Part shown: piece after piece, positions 24,585 through 32,591 of the stretch
How the letters are laid out: each line of letters begins with the position of its first letter
How positions within the stretch are numbered: position 1 is the stretch's first letter
Assembly (NCBI RefSeq): GCF_008830225.1
Contig: NZ_WAIE01000001.1
Span: 434,001 to 498,000 of the forward strand
DNA: 64,000 nucleotides
Direction of reading: 5' to 3'
DNA from: Pseudodesulfovibrio senegalensis
Lineage (GTDB): Bacteria; Desulfobacterota; Desulfovibrionia; Desulfovibrionales; Desulfovibrionaceae
Made by a program: the position numbers and the translations under genes
Notes under the pieces: model-generated
Seen by the model: the letters and a program-made list of their open reading frames with translations, nothing else
Database searches by the model: none
Told to the model about the DNA's origin: nothing

Positions 24585-24613
24585 GGGAACGGTCTGATGG
24601 CCGTTCCCTTTTA
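24585..24613 (+). terminator. Intrinsic terminator after the major capsid gene
   Basis: GGGAACGG (24585-24592) pairs with CCGTTCCC (24601-24608), followed by TTTTA. Confidence 0.85.
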
Positions 24614-24669
24614 TGCGTTGCAATGTTATAGAGCCTCTGGTTTTAGAAATCATAAACAGGGGTTACTTG

Positions 24670-24906
24670 ATGAAACTCTTCAACATCGAAATCACCGAGG
24701 ACGTTGGATTCGCTTTGATTCTGCTTGCTATGATGTCTCCCTTTATTGTGGGTTTTATAGCCTACAAGTGGGACGGTCATTTTTTCCCGCAAGAGAATTG
24801 TTGGAAGGTCCAAGAGGTCAATGGCCGCATCTTTAAGGTGAACACCTGCAACGGCGAAGTTGAAGAAATCAAGGAAGCTGACGCAAACAACGCAACGAAG
24901 AAATAA
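24670..24906 (+). CDS. Small single-pass membrane protein, 78 aa
   Basis: ATG 24670 preceded by AGGGG. One hydrophobic segment (FALILLAMMSPFIVGFIAY) near the N-terminus, then a hydrophilic domain with two cysteines. It is the only membrane protein in the element. Holins can look like this, but one TM helix and no neighbouring endolysin make that weak. Function unknown. Confidence 0.6.
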   Translation: MKLFNIEITEDVGFALILLAMMSPFIVGFIAYKWDGHFFPQENCWKVQEVNGRIFKVNTCNGEVEEIKEADANNATKK

Positions 24907-24930
24907 CACAACGAAGCGGACTTGAATTGC

Positions 24931-24966
24931 AAGGCCCACCCTTTGGTTGAGGGGTGGGCCTTTTCT
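24931..24966 (+). terminator. Intrinsic terminator before the tail-terminator-like gene
   Basis: GGCCCACCC (24933-24941) pairs with GGGTGGGCC (24952-24960), followed by TTTTCTTTT. The next ribosome site AAGGAGA begins 13 bases later. Confidence 0.85.
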
Positions 24967-24986
24967 TTTGCCCAAGGAGACTCCCC

Positions 24987-25367
24987 ATGATTTCTACTGT
25001 CATCATTGACCATATCGCTACCAATGTGCCCGACCTCACCACTGGCGAAAACCTCTTTGCCGAACAGAGCAAAGGCAATCAGACCGTGACCGTCATCACC
25101 CGTGACCTTGCCCCGTGGCCGGGTATGCCGCAGAATTTCCGCAAAGCCCTGATTGAGGTTGAAGTGAAGGGTTATTCCATGCAGGAAGCTCACGCACTCG
25201 CAGAAGGTCTGCTGCCTCATGTCAACGGTTTGCAGCACACGACCTTTGAGGCCAATGGCAAGACGTACAAGACCAGTTCCATTGAGAACCGCATGTGCCC
25301 CCGTTTTGTGGGTGACAACACTGTGACCTTTTCTTTTGCCCTCTACTTTGTCGTGGAGGGTGCATAG
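24987..25367 (+). CDS. Minor capsid/tail terminator-like protein
   Basis: 126 residues, ATG 24987 with AAGGAGA. The pattern PGMPQNFRKALIEVEVKGYSMQEAHALAEGLL ... FVGDNTVTFSFALYFVVEG fits the small alpha-beta fold of tail terminator/minor capsid proteins that cap the tail tube (longest run quoted is split by ellipsis). Such a gene normally precedes the tail-tube gene, which is missing here; instead the excisionase-like gene follows directly. Confidence 0.6.
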   Translation: MISTVIIDHIATNVPDLTTGENLFAEQSKGNQTVTVITRDLAPWPGMPQNFRKALIEVEVKGYSMQEAHALAEGLLPHVNGLQHTTFEANGKTYKTSSIENRMCPRFVGDNTVTFSFALYFVVEGA

Positions 25368-25622
25368 ATGAAGGCCTACATGAATCAGATCAAAGCGGCA
25401 GAGTATTGCGGCTACAGCGTGGACACGTTTAGGAGGCACCTGAGAAGCTACCCCTTGCCCAAATATGGCCCGAAGAGGAATCGGTTCAAGGCCATCGACC
25501 TCGACGCATGGATGGAAGACCCGCACAAGTTCAAGGTGATCACGATGAGGCCGAGGGCAGAAAAAATGCTCTCTCTGGCAGAGCAGAAGGCCGCAGTTTT
25601 CGGGTATGGCAAGACCGGGTAG
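25368..25622 (+). CDS. Excisionase-like MerR/AlpA-type HTH protein
   Basis: 84 residues; starts immediately after the preceding stop with GGAGGG upstream (alternative ATG 25380). The N-terminus IKAAEYCGYSVDTFRRHL, then LPKYGPKRNRFKAIDLDAWM, is the winged-helix pattern of HTH_17/AlpA/Xis proteins. Its place about 100 bases from attR, next to the putative arm site, supports a directionality-factor role. It is the last gene of the element. Confidence 0.75.
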   Translation: MKAYMNQIKAAEYCGYSVDTFRRHLRSYPLPKYGPKRNRFKAIDLDAWMEDPHKFKVITMRPRAEKMLSLAEQKAAVFGYGKTG

Positions 25623-25654
25623 GGCGGTATGGAAAGGCCCGTATGGCACCGGCT

Positions 25655-25675
25655 CAGTATGGTAAAATGGTATGG
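25655..25675 (+). promoter_or_regulatory. Putative integrase/excisionase arm-type site (right)
   Basis: Matches 9974-9994 at 20 of 21 bases in the same orientation, about 50 bases from attR. Two further GTATGG copies lie at about 25627 and 25641. Confidence 0.5.
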
Positions 25676-25684
25676 TAAATGAAA

Positions 25685-25715
25685 AGGCACTCACAGATCG
25701 TATCTGTAAGTGCCT
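25685..25715 (-). terminator. Element-borne terminator now serving tRNA-Ala
   Basis: On the minus strand AGGCACTTACAGAT pairs with ATCTGTGAGTGCCT (one G-U) and is followed by TTTTC. It starts 9 bases after the tRNA CCA end. The element therefore restores both the tRNA 3' half and a terminator. Confidence 0.75.
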
Positions 25716-25723
25716 GTTTTTCT

Positions 25724-25771
25724 TGGTGGAGACGAAGAGATTTGAACTCTCGACCCCTGCCTTGCGAAGGC
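25724..25771. repeat. attR, 48-bp repeat within tRNA-Ala
   Basis: Identical to attL at 9846-9893. It forms the 3' half (from the anticodon stem to CCA) of the intact tRNA gene. Confidence 0.92.
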
Positions 25772-25799
25772 AGTGCTCTCCCAGCTGAGCTACGTCCCC
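25724..25799 (-). tRNA. tRNA-Ala, anticodon CGC
   Basis: 76 nt including encoded CCA. Acceptor GGGGACG pairs with CGTCTCC (one G-U), D stem GCTC/GAGC, anticodon stem CTGCC/GGCAG with loop TTCGCAA giving anticodon CGC (codon GCG), and T loop TTCAAAT. It is the integration target of the element. Confidence 0.95.
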
Positions 25800-25848
25800 G
25801 TTGAGGATTCGGTTTGTACTTCTTTTCGTACCGGAGGACAAGGGGTTT

Positions 25849-27387
25849 TTATGCGCGGGGCGGGACGAGGCGCGGCTCGTCCAGTTCCAGCGTTTGCAGC
25901 AGGGAGGCCACGCGCTGGGTGTATGTGTGCTCCATGAGGATGAGCGCTTCCCACGATGCGCGCAGTTCGCGGGTGCGGGCCGGGTGGGCGTGGAACTGTT
26001 CCCGCTTGGCGGCGATGTCGTCCGGCGCGGCAAAGGTCACGGCTTGGGCCATGTCTTCCGGGAAAAGGCCCATGCCCGGCGTGTTGTCCGTGAGCAGGAA
26101 GCCTCCGGCGCACCAGACGTCGAAATGCCGCTGGGTCAGGGCCGCGGGGAGCTGCATGCTGGTCATGTTCAGGCAGATGAGCGCCTCGCGGTACACGGCG
26201 GGCAGGCCCGCATAGTAATCCACGGGCGGGCGGACGTCCGCATTTGGCAGCAGCGCGTTCCAGCCCTCGTCGCCGAATATGGTCAGTTCCGGCGTGGCCG
26301 CAAGGCACATGGCGCGCCATGCCTTGCCGGACTCCTCGGCCGCGTGGCCCAAAGCGCGGCTCTCGTTGCCGGGCCAGAGCCGGTCCGCGTCCAGCCGCTC
26401 ATGCCACCAATGGAAATCCGGGCGTTGCCCCTGTTGCAGCATGGCGCGGGCCTGTTCGAAAATATTCGCGTCCAGCTTTTGGCCCGCATAGTAGCGCTCC
26501 TTGTCCGGGAACTCCGAGCGGCCCACGAAGACCATGCGTTCCTCGATGCCCCGGGCATGGCCGGGCAGCGAGCCTGTGCCGCGAAAAAGATCCGGGCTGG
26601 CGGCCAGCGGCAGGAAATGCACGTGTCGTGCGCCCAGTTCGCGCAGCGGCAGCATGTAGCTGGAGTCGGTCATGAACAGCTGCATCTGCTGCCAATAGGA
26701 GGACTTGAGGCCCGTGAGGATGCTGAACGGGTTGTCCACCAGCCATGTGGCCACCGTGCATCCGGCCTCGCGCAACAGGCTGTATCCGAGCCCGAACGGG
26801 TCCAGCCCCTTGAAGTTCACGGAAAGGAACAGGGCCGGGGTTTCGTCCCGCAGCAGTTTGGGCAGAGCTGTGCCCGCGGAGCGGGAAAGCTGGTCCGGGT
26901 CGGGGGTGCGCACGGTGAATCCGGCCTCGGCAAAGGCCAGCCCCAACTCTCTGCCCAGCAGGTCGTTTTCGCCGTGGGGAATCCACACGCTGCGTTTTTT
27001 CGGTCCATTGGGTGCGTGGGTAGCCGAAAGCCGGGCCACCAGCGGCATCCAGAAGGCCGGAAAGGCCCGGATGCCCGGCGAATAGCGCAGGACGCGCGCC
27101 TTGCGCAGGAGCTTGGGCGTGATGTTGTCCGGCTGCACGCGCCGGAATTGTCCGGGAATGCGCTCTGCCCAGTCCGGCCCCATTTGCTCCTCGAATTCAG
27201 GGCTTTCCACATAGTGCACCGGCCCGGACACGGGAAACCATTCGGGCAGCCGGTCCGGTTCCGGCCCGAGCCCCATGAACAGGGTTTCCACGCCAAGCCC
27301 CCGGCATTCGAACTGCTCGGCGGCTGCGGGCATGGATTGCTTTTTGCCCAGTTCATTGATGATTTGGGCGTGTCGGGGTCGGTTCAC
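25849..27387 (-). CDS. CgeB-family glycosyltransferase-like protein
   Basis: 512 residues using GTG 27387 (AAGG 8 bases upstream); the frame is open to 27453, but that would reach the divergent rlmE start region. The middle region ([43 protein letters not shown]) and the C-terminal part ([30 protein letters not shown]) match the CgeB/DUF3880 GT-B style, where the last motif resembles the donor-binding region. It probably modifies surface or flagellar components; the substrate is unknown. Confidence 0.78.
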   Translation of the reverse strand: MNRPRHAQIINELGKKQSMPAAAEQFECRGLGVETLFMGLGPEPDRLPEWFPVSGPVHYVESPEFEEQMGPDWAERIPGQFRRVQPDNITPKLLRKARVLRYSPGIRAFPAFWMPLVARLSATHAPNGPKKRSVWIPHGENDLLGRELGLAFAEAGFTVRTPDPDQLSRSAGTALPKLLRDETPALFLSVNFKGLDPFGLGYSLLREAGCTVATWLVDNPFSILTGLKSSYWQQMQLFMTDSSYMLPLRELGARHVHFLPLAASPDLFRGTGSLPGHARGIEERMVFVGRSEFPDKERYYAGQKLDANIFEQARAMLQQGQRPDFHWWHERLDADRLWPGNESRALGHAAEESGKAWRAMCLAATPELTIFGDEGWNALLPNADVRPPVDYYAGLPAVYREALICLNMTSMQLPAALTQRHFDVWCAGGFLLTDNTPGMGLFPEDMAQAVTFAAPDDIAAKREQFHAHPARTRELRASWEALILMEHTYTQRVASLLQTLELDEPRLVPPRA

Positions 27388-27454
27388 GGGTACAGCCTTG
27401 GCTAATGCGCCGGTTTCGGCTACTGTCCGCCCACATCGGCAACGGAGCAGCATT

Positions 27455-28054
27455 ATGAAGAAATATAAGGATCACTATTTCAAGCGGGCCAAAAAGGACA
27501 ACTTTGCGGCCCGGTCGGTCTACAAGCTTCAGGAGATCGACAAGCGTTTCAAGATTTTTCGCAAGGGCCAGACCGTCATCGACCTGGGCGCGGCACCGGG
27601 GTCATGGACCCAGTGGGCCTCCAATAAGGTCGGTCCGAACGGCCGCGTGCTCGGCGTGGACCTGCAGGACACGGAAACCGCATTTGCGGACAACGTGGTC
27701 TTTTTGCAGTCGGACGTGTTTTCGGACGCGCCCGAACTGCTGGCGGCCATGGAACCGCTGGTCCCGTTCGATCTCGTTATCAGCGACATGGCACCCAAAA
27801 CAACCGGAGTCAAGTTCGCGGACCAGGCCAACAGTCTTGAACTGTGCGAAAAGGCCTTTGAAATAGCGTTGAAGCATTTGAAAGAGGGCGGCCACTTCGT
27901 GGTCAAGAATTTCGAGGGGCCGGATACCCGGTCCTACATCGATTCGTTGCGTCCGCATTTCTCGTCGGTGAAGGTCTTCAAGCCCAAGAGTTCGCGGGCG
28001 GAAAGCAAGGAGACCTTCATTGTCGGACTTGGCTTTACGGACGCCAAAGGGTAA
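27455..28054 (+). CDS. rlmE: 23S rRNA (uridine-2552-2'-O)-methyltransferase
   Basis: 199 residues from ATG 27455 with CGGAG upstream. FtsJ/RrmJ fold: [16 protein letters not shown], the SAM site [13 protein letters not shown], the catalytic Asp in DLVISDMAP, and the catalytic Lys in HFVVKNFEG. It methylates U2552 of 23S rRNA in the large-subunit A loop. It is followed by yebC 49 bases downstream on the same strand and may be co-transcribed. Confidence 0.95.
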   Translation: MKKYKDHYFKRAKKDNFAARSVYKLQEIDKRFKIFRKGQTVIDLGAAPGSWTQWASNKVGPNGRVLGVDLQDTETAFADNVVFLQSDVFSDAPELLAAMEPLVPFDLVISDMAPKTTGVKFADQANSLELCEKAFEIALKHLKEGGHFVVKNFEGPDTRSYIDSLRPHFSSVKVFKPKSSRAESKETFIVGLGFTDAKG

Positions 28055-28103
28055 AAGAACTGGTTCAGATTCGATCAGGAACTACATTTTTCAGGAGGAA
28101 TAT

Positions 28104-28853
28104 ATGGCCGGACACAGTAAATGGGCAAACATCCAGCATCGCAAGGGACGTCAGGACGCCAAAAAGGCGAAATTCTTCACCAAGGCCGCCAAGGACATCA
28201 TTCTGGCCGCCAAGGCCGGGGGCGGCAACCCCGAGGACAACTCCACCCTGCGTCTTGCCATCCAGAAGGCCAAGGCCGTGAACCTGCCCAAGGACAAGAT
28301 CGAGAACGCCATCAAGAAGGGCACCGGCGAGATCGCGGGCGGCGACATCAACGAGGTTGTTTATGAAGGATACGCCCCGGGCGGCGTGGCCGTGCTCATC
28401 GAGGCCGCCACGGACAACAAGAACCGCACCGTGGCGGAAATCCGCCACACGCTCGGCAAGCACGGCGGCAACATGGGCGAGGCCGGTTCGGTTTCGTGGA
28501 TGTTCAACAAGAAAGGCGTGCTGACTTTTTCCAAGGAAAAGTTCGACGAGGAACAGCTCATGGAAGTGGGGCTGGAAGCCGGTGCCGAAGACATCATCGA
28601 CGACGGCGACGTCTTTTCCGTGCACTGCGAACCTTCCGACTACATGCCCGTGCAGCAGGCCTTTGACGATGCGGAAATGGCCTATGAAGAATCCGAACTT
28701 TCCCAGGTTCCCGAAAACATGGTTCCCGTGGACAAGGAAACCGGCGCCAAGGTCATCAAGCTCATTGATGCCATCGAGGAAAACGAGGACGTGCAGAACG
28801 TCTACGTGAACGCCGACTTCCCGGACGATCTGCTGGACGAGATGGCCGACTAG
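28104..28853 (+). CDS. yebC: YebC/PmpR family protein
   Basis: 249 residues, ATG with AGGAGGA. Hallmark start AGHSKWANIQHRKGRQDAKK and the AIKKGTGE ... YEGYAPGGVAVLIEAATDN region are diagnostic. Family members bind DNA as regulators and recent work also links them to ribosomes at polyproline stretches. It precedes ruvC by 26 bases, the usual gene neighbourhood. Confidence 0.96.
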   Translation: MAGHSKWANIQHRKGRQDAKKAKFFTKAAKDIILAAKAGGGNPEDNSTLRLAIQKAKAVNLPKDKIENAIKKGTGEIAGGDINEVVYEGYAPGGVAVLIEAATDNKNRTVAEIRHTLGKHGGNMGEAGSVSWMFNKKGVLTFSKEKFDEEQLMEVGLEAGAEDIIDDGDVFSVHCEPSDYMPVQQAFDDAEMAYEESELSQVPENMVPVDKETGAKVIKLIDAIEENEDVQNVYVNADFPDDLLDEMAD

Positions 28854-28879
28854 CCGGTCGTTTGTACGCGGGAGTAAGC

Positions 28880-29395
28880 ATGGCGGACAAGGATTCCGGC
28901 ATAGTGGTTCTGGGGCTGGACCCGGGATCGCGGGTCACGGGCTACGGCATTGTCCGCGAGGTTTCCGGACAGGTGACGCTCGTTGCCGAAGGAACCGTGC
29001 GCACGCCCGTCAAGAAATCCATGGCCACGCGGCTGGGCGTGATCTTTACGGAGCTGGCACAGCTCATCGAGGAACATGCCCCGGCCGAGGCCGCCATTGA
29101 AAACGTTTTTGTTTCCAAGAACGTCATGTCCGCGCTCAAGCTGGGGCAGGCCCGGGGCGCGGCCATGAGTGCGTGCGCCAGCAGCGGTCTGGACGTGGCC
29201 GAATACGAGCCCACCTACGTGAAAAAGAATCTCGTAGGTGTTGGCAACGCACCCAAGTCGCAGGTGGCCTACATGGTGGCCCACACTTTGGGCATCCGCA
29301 ATCCCGGCTGGGCCGAGGACGCCTCGGACGCGCTGGCCGTGGCCATCTGCCATCTCAACGAGCGCAGGCTCAGGAAACTCACGGGGGGCGTATGA
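28880..29395 (+). CDS. ruvC: Crossover junction endodeoxyribonuclease RuvC
   Basis: 171 residues from ATG 28880 with GGAG. RNase H-like fold with first catalytic Asp in VLGLDPGS, acidic residue in AAIENVF, and the C-terminal EDASDALAVAICHL pair. It cuts Holliday junctions bound by RuvAB. Its stop overlaps the ruvA start (ATGA), indicating coupled translation. Confidence 0.97.
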   Translation: MADKDSGIVVLGLDPGSRVTGYGIVREVSGQVTLVAEGTVRTPVKKSMATRLGVIFTELAQLIEEHAPAEAAIENVFVSKNVMSALKLGQARGAAMSACASSGLDVAEYEPTYVKKNLVGVGNAPKSQVAYMVAHTLGIRNPGWAEDASDALAVAICHLNERRLRKLTGGV

Positions 29396-30018
29396 TCGCG
29401 TATCTTGAAGGCCGTGTTCTGCAGGTGTCGGATTCCGGTCTCATTTTGCTCACGCCGGGCGGTGTGGGCTACGACATTGCCGCGCCGACCACCGTGCTTT
29501 CCAAGCTGCCCGCCATCGGCGAGGAGGCCCAGCTCTACATCCACACCGCCGTGGCCGAAAAGGCCATCGATCTGTACGGATTCGCCTCCCACGAGGATCG
29601 CGAAGTTTTTCGTACGCTCATTTCCATTGACAAGCTCGGCCCGAAAAAGGCCATGGCCATCCTGTCCCATTTCGATTCCGACCATTTGCGCGAGATCGCG
29701 TTTCGTGAGGATGCGGCCGCGCTGGCCACGGTGCCGGGCATCGGCCCCAAGTCCGCGCGCCAGATCCTCTGGAACCTCAAGGACAAGGTGGACAAGCTCG
29801 GCTCCGGCCGCACCATTGCCGCGTCTTCGGGCAAGGCCGAACAGCCGCGCGGGCCGCAGGGCGAATATTTCGACGCCCTTGCGGGCCTCAAGAACCTGGG
29901 GTACTCCGAAGAGGAGGCCCGGCCTCTGCTCAAGGAAATTTATGAACAGGAACCGGATCTTGACGCTGCCGCAGCCATCCGTGTGGCGCTCAAGAAAATA
30001 GCGACGGCCCGCACATGA
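29392..30018 (+). CDS. ruvA: Holliday junction branch migration protein RuvA
   Basis: 208 residues. N-terminal OB fold ([18 protein letters not shown]), two helix-hairpin-helix motifs ([16 protein letters not shown] and [14 protein letters not shown]), and the C-terminal UBA-like domain ([19 protein letters not shown]) that contacts RuvB. It overlaps both ruvC and ruvB by four bases. Confidence 0.97.
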   Translation: MIAYLEGRVLQVSDSGLILLTPGGVGYDIAAPTTVLSKLPAIGEEAQLYIHTAVAEKAIDLYGFASHEDREVFRTLISIDKLGPKKAMAILSHFDSDHLREIAFREDAAALATVPGIGPKSARQILWNLKDKVDKLGSGRTIAASSGKAEQPRGPQGEYFDALAGLKNLGYSEEEARPLLKEIYEQEPDLDAAAAIRVALKKIATART

Positions 30019-31013
30019 GCAAATGCACCACGGTTGACGATACCATCCGTCCCAAACGTCTATCCGATTTCATCGGGCAGGAAGCCCTGCGTTCCAATCT
30101 GGACGTGTTCATCAAGGCAGCCACGGAAAACGGCCGTCCGCTGGACCATACCCTGTTTTACGGCAACCCCGGGCTGGGCAAGACAACGCTGGCCCGCATC
30201 ATGTCGTCCGAACTGGGCGTGAATCTCGTTTCCACATCCGGGCCGGTGCTGGAACGCTCCGGCGACCTTGCCGCCATCCTCACCAATCTCGAAGAGGGCG
30301 ACATCCTGTTCATCGATGAAATCCACCGCATGCCGCCCACCGTGGAAGAGGTGCTCTATCCGGCCATGGAGGATTTCCAGATCGATCTGGTCATCGGCTC
30401 CGGGCCCGGGGCGCGCACCGTGAAGATCGACCTCGCGCCGTTCACCTTGGTGGGCGCCACCACGCGCATCGGCCTGCTGACCTCGCCCCTGCGCGACCGT
30501 TTCGGCTGCGTGTTTCGCATAGAGTTTTATTCCCCGGACGAATTGGGCCGCATTGTTCAGCGGGCCGCGCGCATCATGGGGGTGGAAATTTCCGAGGACG
30601 GGGCTGAAACCATCGGCCGTCGTTCCCGTGGTACGCCGCGCATTGCCAACCGCCTGTTGCGCCGGGTGCGTGATTACGCCCACGTGCAGGGCGACGGCTC
30701 CATTGACACCGCCCTGGCCGAAATGGCGTTGGACCGGCTGGACGTGGACCCCTTTGGCCTCGACTACATGGACCGCAAGATCCTGACGGTCATGGTGGAG
30801 AACTATGCGGGCGGTCCGGTGGGCGTCAAGACACTGGCCGCGGCCTGCTCCGAAGAGGTCCGTACCATAGAAGAAATCTACGAACCCTATCTCATTCAAT
30901 GCGGCTTTCTCAAGCGCACCCAGCGCGGCCGGGTTGTCACGCCCAAGGCCTACAAGCATCTCAAGATGCGCTGCTTGGATGATGGCGACGACGACCAGCA
31001 CTCCCTTCTGTAA
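30015..31013 (+). CDS. ruvB: Holliday junction DNA helicase RuvB
   Basis: 332 residues. AAA+ ATPase with Walker [10 protein letters not shown], Walker B LFIDEIH, sensor 1 GATTRIG and arginine-finger region LRDRFG, then a winged-helix C-terminus ([20 protein letters not shown]). It drives branch migration with RuvA. It ends the yebC-ruvCAB operon; repeat-rich non-coding DNA follows. Confidence 0.98.
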   Translation: MSKCTTVDDTIRPKRLSDFIGQEALRSNLDVFIKAATENGRPLDHTLFYGNPGLGKTTLARIMSSELGVNLVSTSGPVLERSGDLAAILTNLEEGDILFIDEIHRMPPTVEEVLYPAMEDFQIDLVIGSGPGARTVKIDLAPFTLVGATTRIGLLTSPLRDRFGCVFRIEFYSPDELGRIVQRAARIMGVEISEDGAETIGRRSRGTPRIANRLLRRVRDYAHVQGDGSIDTALAEMALDRLDVDPFGLDYMDRKILTVMVENYAGGPVGVKTLAAACSEEVRTIEEIYEPYLIQCGFLKRTQRGRVVTPKAYKHLKMRCLDDGDDDQHSLL

Positions 31014-31021
31014 CGGTGCCG

Positions 31022-31360
31022 GATAAAGGGCCGATAGCTGCGTTGCTGCAAAAAAAGCAGAGTCTCGCGTATGTAGGAATACGCGTCGTCCCTGCATTTT
31101 TTTTGCGCCTTGCTCTCCACCCTTTCTCCGGCCCCGTTCACAGGGGGCGATGGGCCGATAGCTGCGTTGCTGCAAAAAGCGCAGAGTCTCGCGAGTTCCC
31201 TCCGGGAGGGCAGGGCTTTGCCCTGCACCCGCAAAGGACGTGTCCCTTCAGACTGTCGATAACGACCTGATTGCTGCGTTGATGCAAAAAGATCAAAACC
31301 TCACGTACGTGAAGTACGTGTCGGCCTTGGTCTTTTTTTTCGCCTTGCTCTCAAGCCGTT
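31022..31360. repeat. Three copies of a palindromic intergenic repeat family (REP-like)
   Basis: The core TAGCTGCGTTGCTGCAAAAA occurs at about 31034 and 31157, and a diverged form (TTGCTGCGTTGATGCAAAAA) at about 31270. Copies 1 and 3 end in CGCCTTGCTCTC after a self-complementary middle (CGCGTAT..ATACGCG; CACGTACGTG..TACGTG). Each full copy can fold into one long imperfect hairpin. The 31014-31472 stretch holds no gene. Related diverged copies lie at 34014-34222. Confidence 0.75.
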
Positions 31361-31417
31361 TTCGACAGCCTGCCGGATTGAAATCCGGATTAAGAAGGTG
31401 GCCTCGCATAAACCACC

Positions 31418-31450
31418 AGCGGCCCGGTCAGCTTTGCTGACCGGGCCGCT
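31418..31450. terminator. 15-bp perfect hairpin downstream of the membrane protein gene
   Basis: AGCGGCCCGGTCAGC and its exact complement around a TTT loop. No clear T tract follows on either strand, so termination is possible but not certain. Confidence 0.5.
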
Positions 31451-31515
31451 CGCCAAAAAGTTTTGGAGGTTCTCAGGAACCTTTTTCAAAAGGTTCCTGA
31501 GCCGCCGGAGGCGTT
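31451..31515. repeat. Second intergenic repeat family, overlapping a gene's 3' end
   Basis: GCCAAAAAGTTTTGGAGG, then a palindrome TCAGGAACCTTTT with complement, then GCCGCCGGAGGCG. A reverse-oriented relative is at 34245-34400. The palindrome contains the stop codon and last codons of the 31473-32432 gene. Confidence 0.6.
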
Positions 31516-32432
31516 GTCCTTCCTGCTCCCATACCGCGTGCCACCATCCTGAGCGCGGCGGCCAGCAGCCAGAGCGTGGCCAGCGGCAGCACCATGGTCT
31601 GGATGACAAACAGCGTCACAAGCCGCACCAGCGTGTCGCCCGTGTTTGCGGCCATGTCGGTAATGCGCTCCACAGCGGCCTGTACCCGCTTTTTGAGGTC
31701 CGAAAGTGCCGATAAATATGGGCGTGGATCGAGTTTTTCTGCCCACGAGCGGTCCTGCTCCATGGTTTGCTGTTCATCGGTTCCGGGCACCATGTCCTGC
31801 TGCAGCGCGTCCATGTCGGTTTCGGCCTGTTGTATTTCCGCCATGTCCGACCGGTAGTTCTCGGCCAGAAAACGCTGGTCCACATGATCATAAACGAGCA
31901 CGGATACGGGGATCATGAGCCGCAGGATCACGGCCGCCACCATGATCTTGATTGCCAGTCTTCTGGCCCGGAGTCCGGCCCCCTGCCTGTTCCAGAGCGC
32001 GAGCGCATAAAGAACCAGCCCGATGCAGAGCAACACCTCCATGCTGAGCCATGGCGTGATGCGCAGCAGGAACTGCTGGATGCCCACCGAGGTCATGGCC
32101 GCCAGAAAAACCCATGAGGCCCGTTCCACGAGGTCGTTGATGGGATCAAGCACCTGTCCGGCCGCAAGGTCGAGGCCGAGGCCCATGGGCTGTAATTGTA
32201 TCGAACTTTCCTGCACCAGCGAAATGGCCGCGTTCAACCCCTTGGCCGCGGCAAAGGCGGCTGACGTCTTGATCAGGGTCTCGTTCAGGTATTGCTGTGC
32301 CCGTTCGTCTACGGGCAATGGCCTGTTGACCTGCGCCGGGAAAAAATGAATGGCTGCGGCCAGAGCCAGAAGCATGACGCTGGCAACGGCCCTGCGAAAT
32401 ATCGTTGTTGTGTGCCGGTGTGTGGTCTGCAT
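31473..32432 (-). CDS. Unknown multi-pass membrane protein
   Basis: 319 residues from ATG 32432; no strong ribosome site, so the start is uncertain. About five hydrophobic segments: near the N-terminus (AVASVMLLALAAAIHFF), SWVFLAAMTSVGIQQFLL, MEVLLCIGLVLYALALW, IKIMVAAVILRLMIPVSVLV and a C-terminal pair region (LVTLFVIQTMVLPLATLWLL). A roughly 100-residue charged helical loop lies between segments 4 and 5. No family recognised. Its last residues (EPFEKGS) are encoded by an intergenic repeat, so the native C-terminus may have been replaced. Confidence 0.7.
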   Translation of the reverse strand: MQTTHRHTTTIFRRAVASVMLLALAAAIHFFPAQVNRPLPVDERAQQYLNETLIKTSAAFAAAKGLNAAISLVQESSIQLQPMGLGLDLAAGQVLDPINDLVERASWVFLAAMTSVGIQQFLLRITPWLSMEVLLCIGLVLYALALWNRQGAGLRARRLAIKIMVAAVILRLMIPVSVLVYDHVDQRFLAENYRSDMAEIQQAETDMDALQQDMVPGTDEQQTMEQDRSWAEKLDPRPYLSALSDLKKRVQAAVERITDMAANTGDTLVRLVTLFVIQTMVLPLATLWLLAAALRMVARGMGAGRTTPPAAQEPFEKGS

Positions 32433-32591
32433 GCCGTTGTGTACCGCAGATGTCCGGATATGCACAAGGGAGGAGGGCGTCGATGCCCTTTGTCGGGTAG
32501 GTTCAAATAGTTTCGTATGGTCTTGAATGGAGGGACGAATTGTGGTTAACTCGCGGCTCACTTCGGGAGAGTGAGTCAAAGGTGAACTAAG

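Larger units (their letters stand above)
9846..25771. mobile_element. Integrated phage-like element (about 15.9 kb) in the tRNA-Ala(CGC) gene
   Basis: Bounded by a perfect 48-bp direct repeat of the tRNA 3' half. The left end carries a tyrosine integrase reading towards attL; the right end carries an excisionase-like gene next to attR. Interior genes, left to right: antirepressor fragment, minor capsid protein, unassigned genes, sigma-like regulator, RHH protein, tape measure, gp10-like, tail chaperone-like, serine recombinase, small and large terminase, connector, portal, scaffold-like, major capsid, tail-terminator-like. The order is scrambled relative to ordinary siphophages. I see no repressor, replication, lysis, tail-tube or tail-tip gene. 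Base composition is visibly less GC-rich and more lysine-rich than the flanks. Confidence 0.92.

Noticed and set aside
24670-24906. Holin call for the single-pass membrane protein of the element
   Set aside because: One membrane helix and no endolysin or spanin nearby; not enough to assign lysis function.
9846-25771. Gene transfer agent
   Set aside because: Attachment-site duplication, an integrase and an excisionase-like gene show a self-mobile integrated element, unlike known gene transfer agents.
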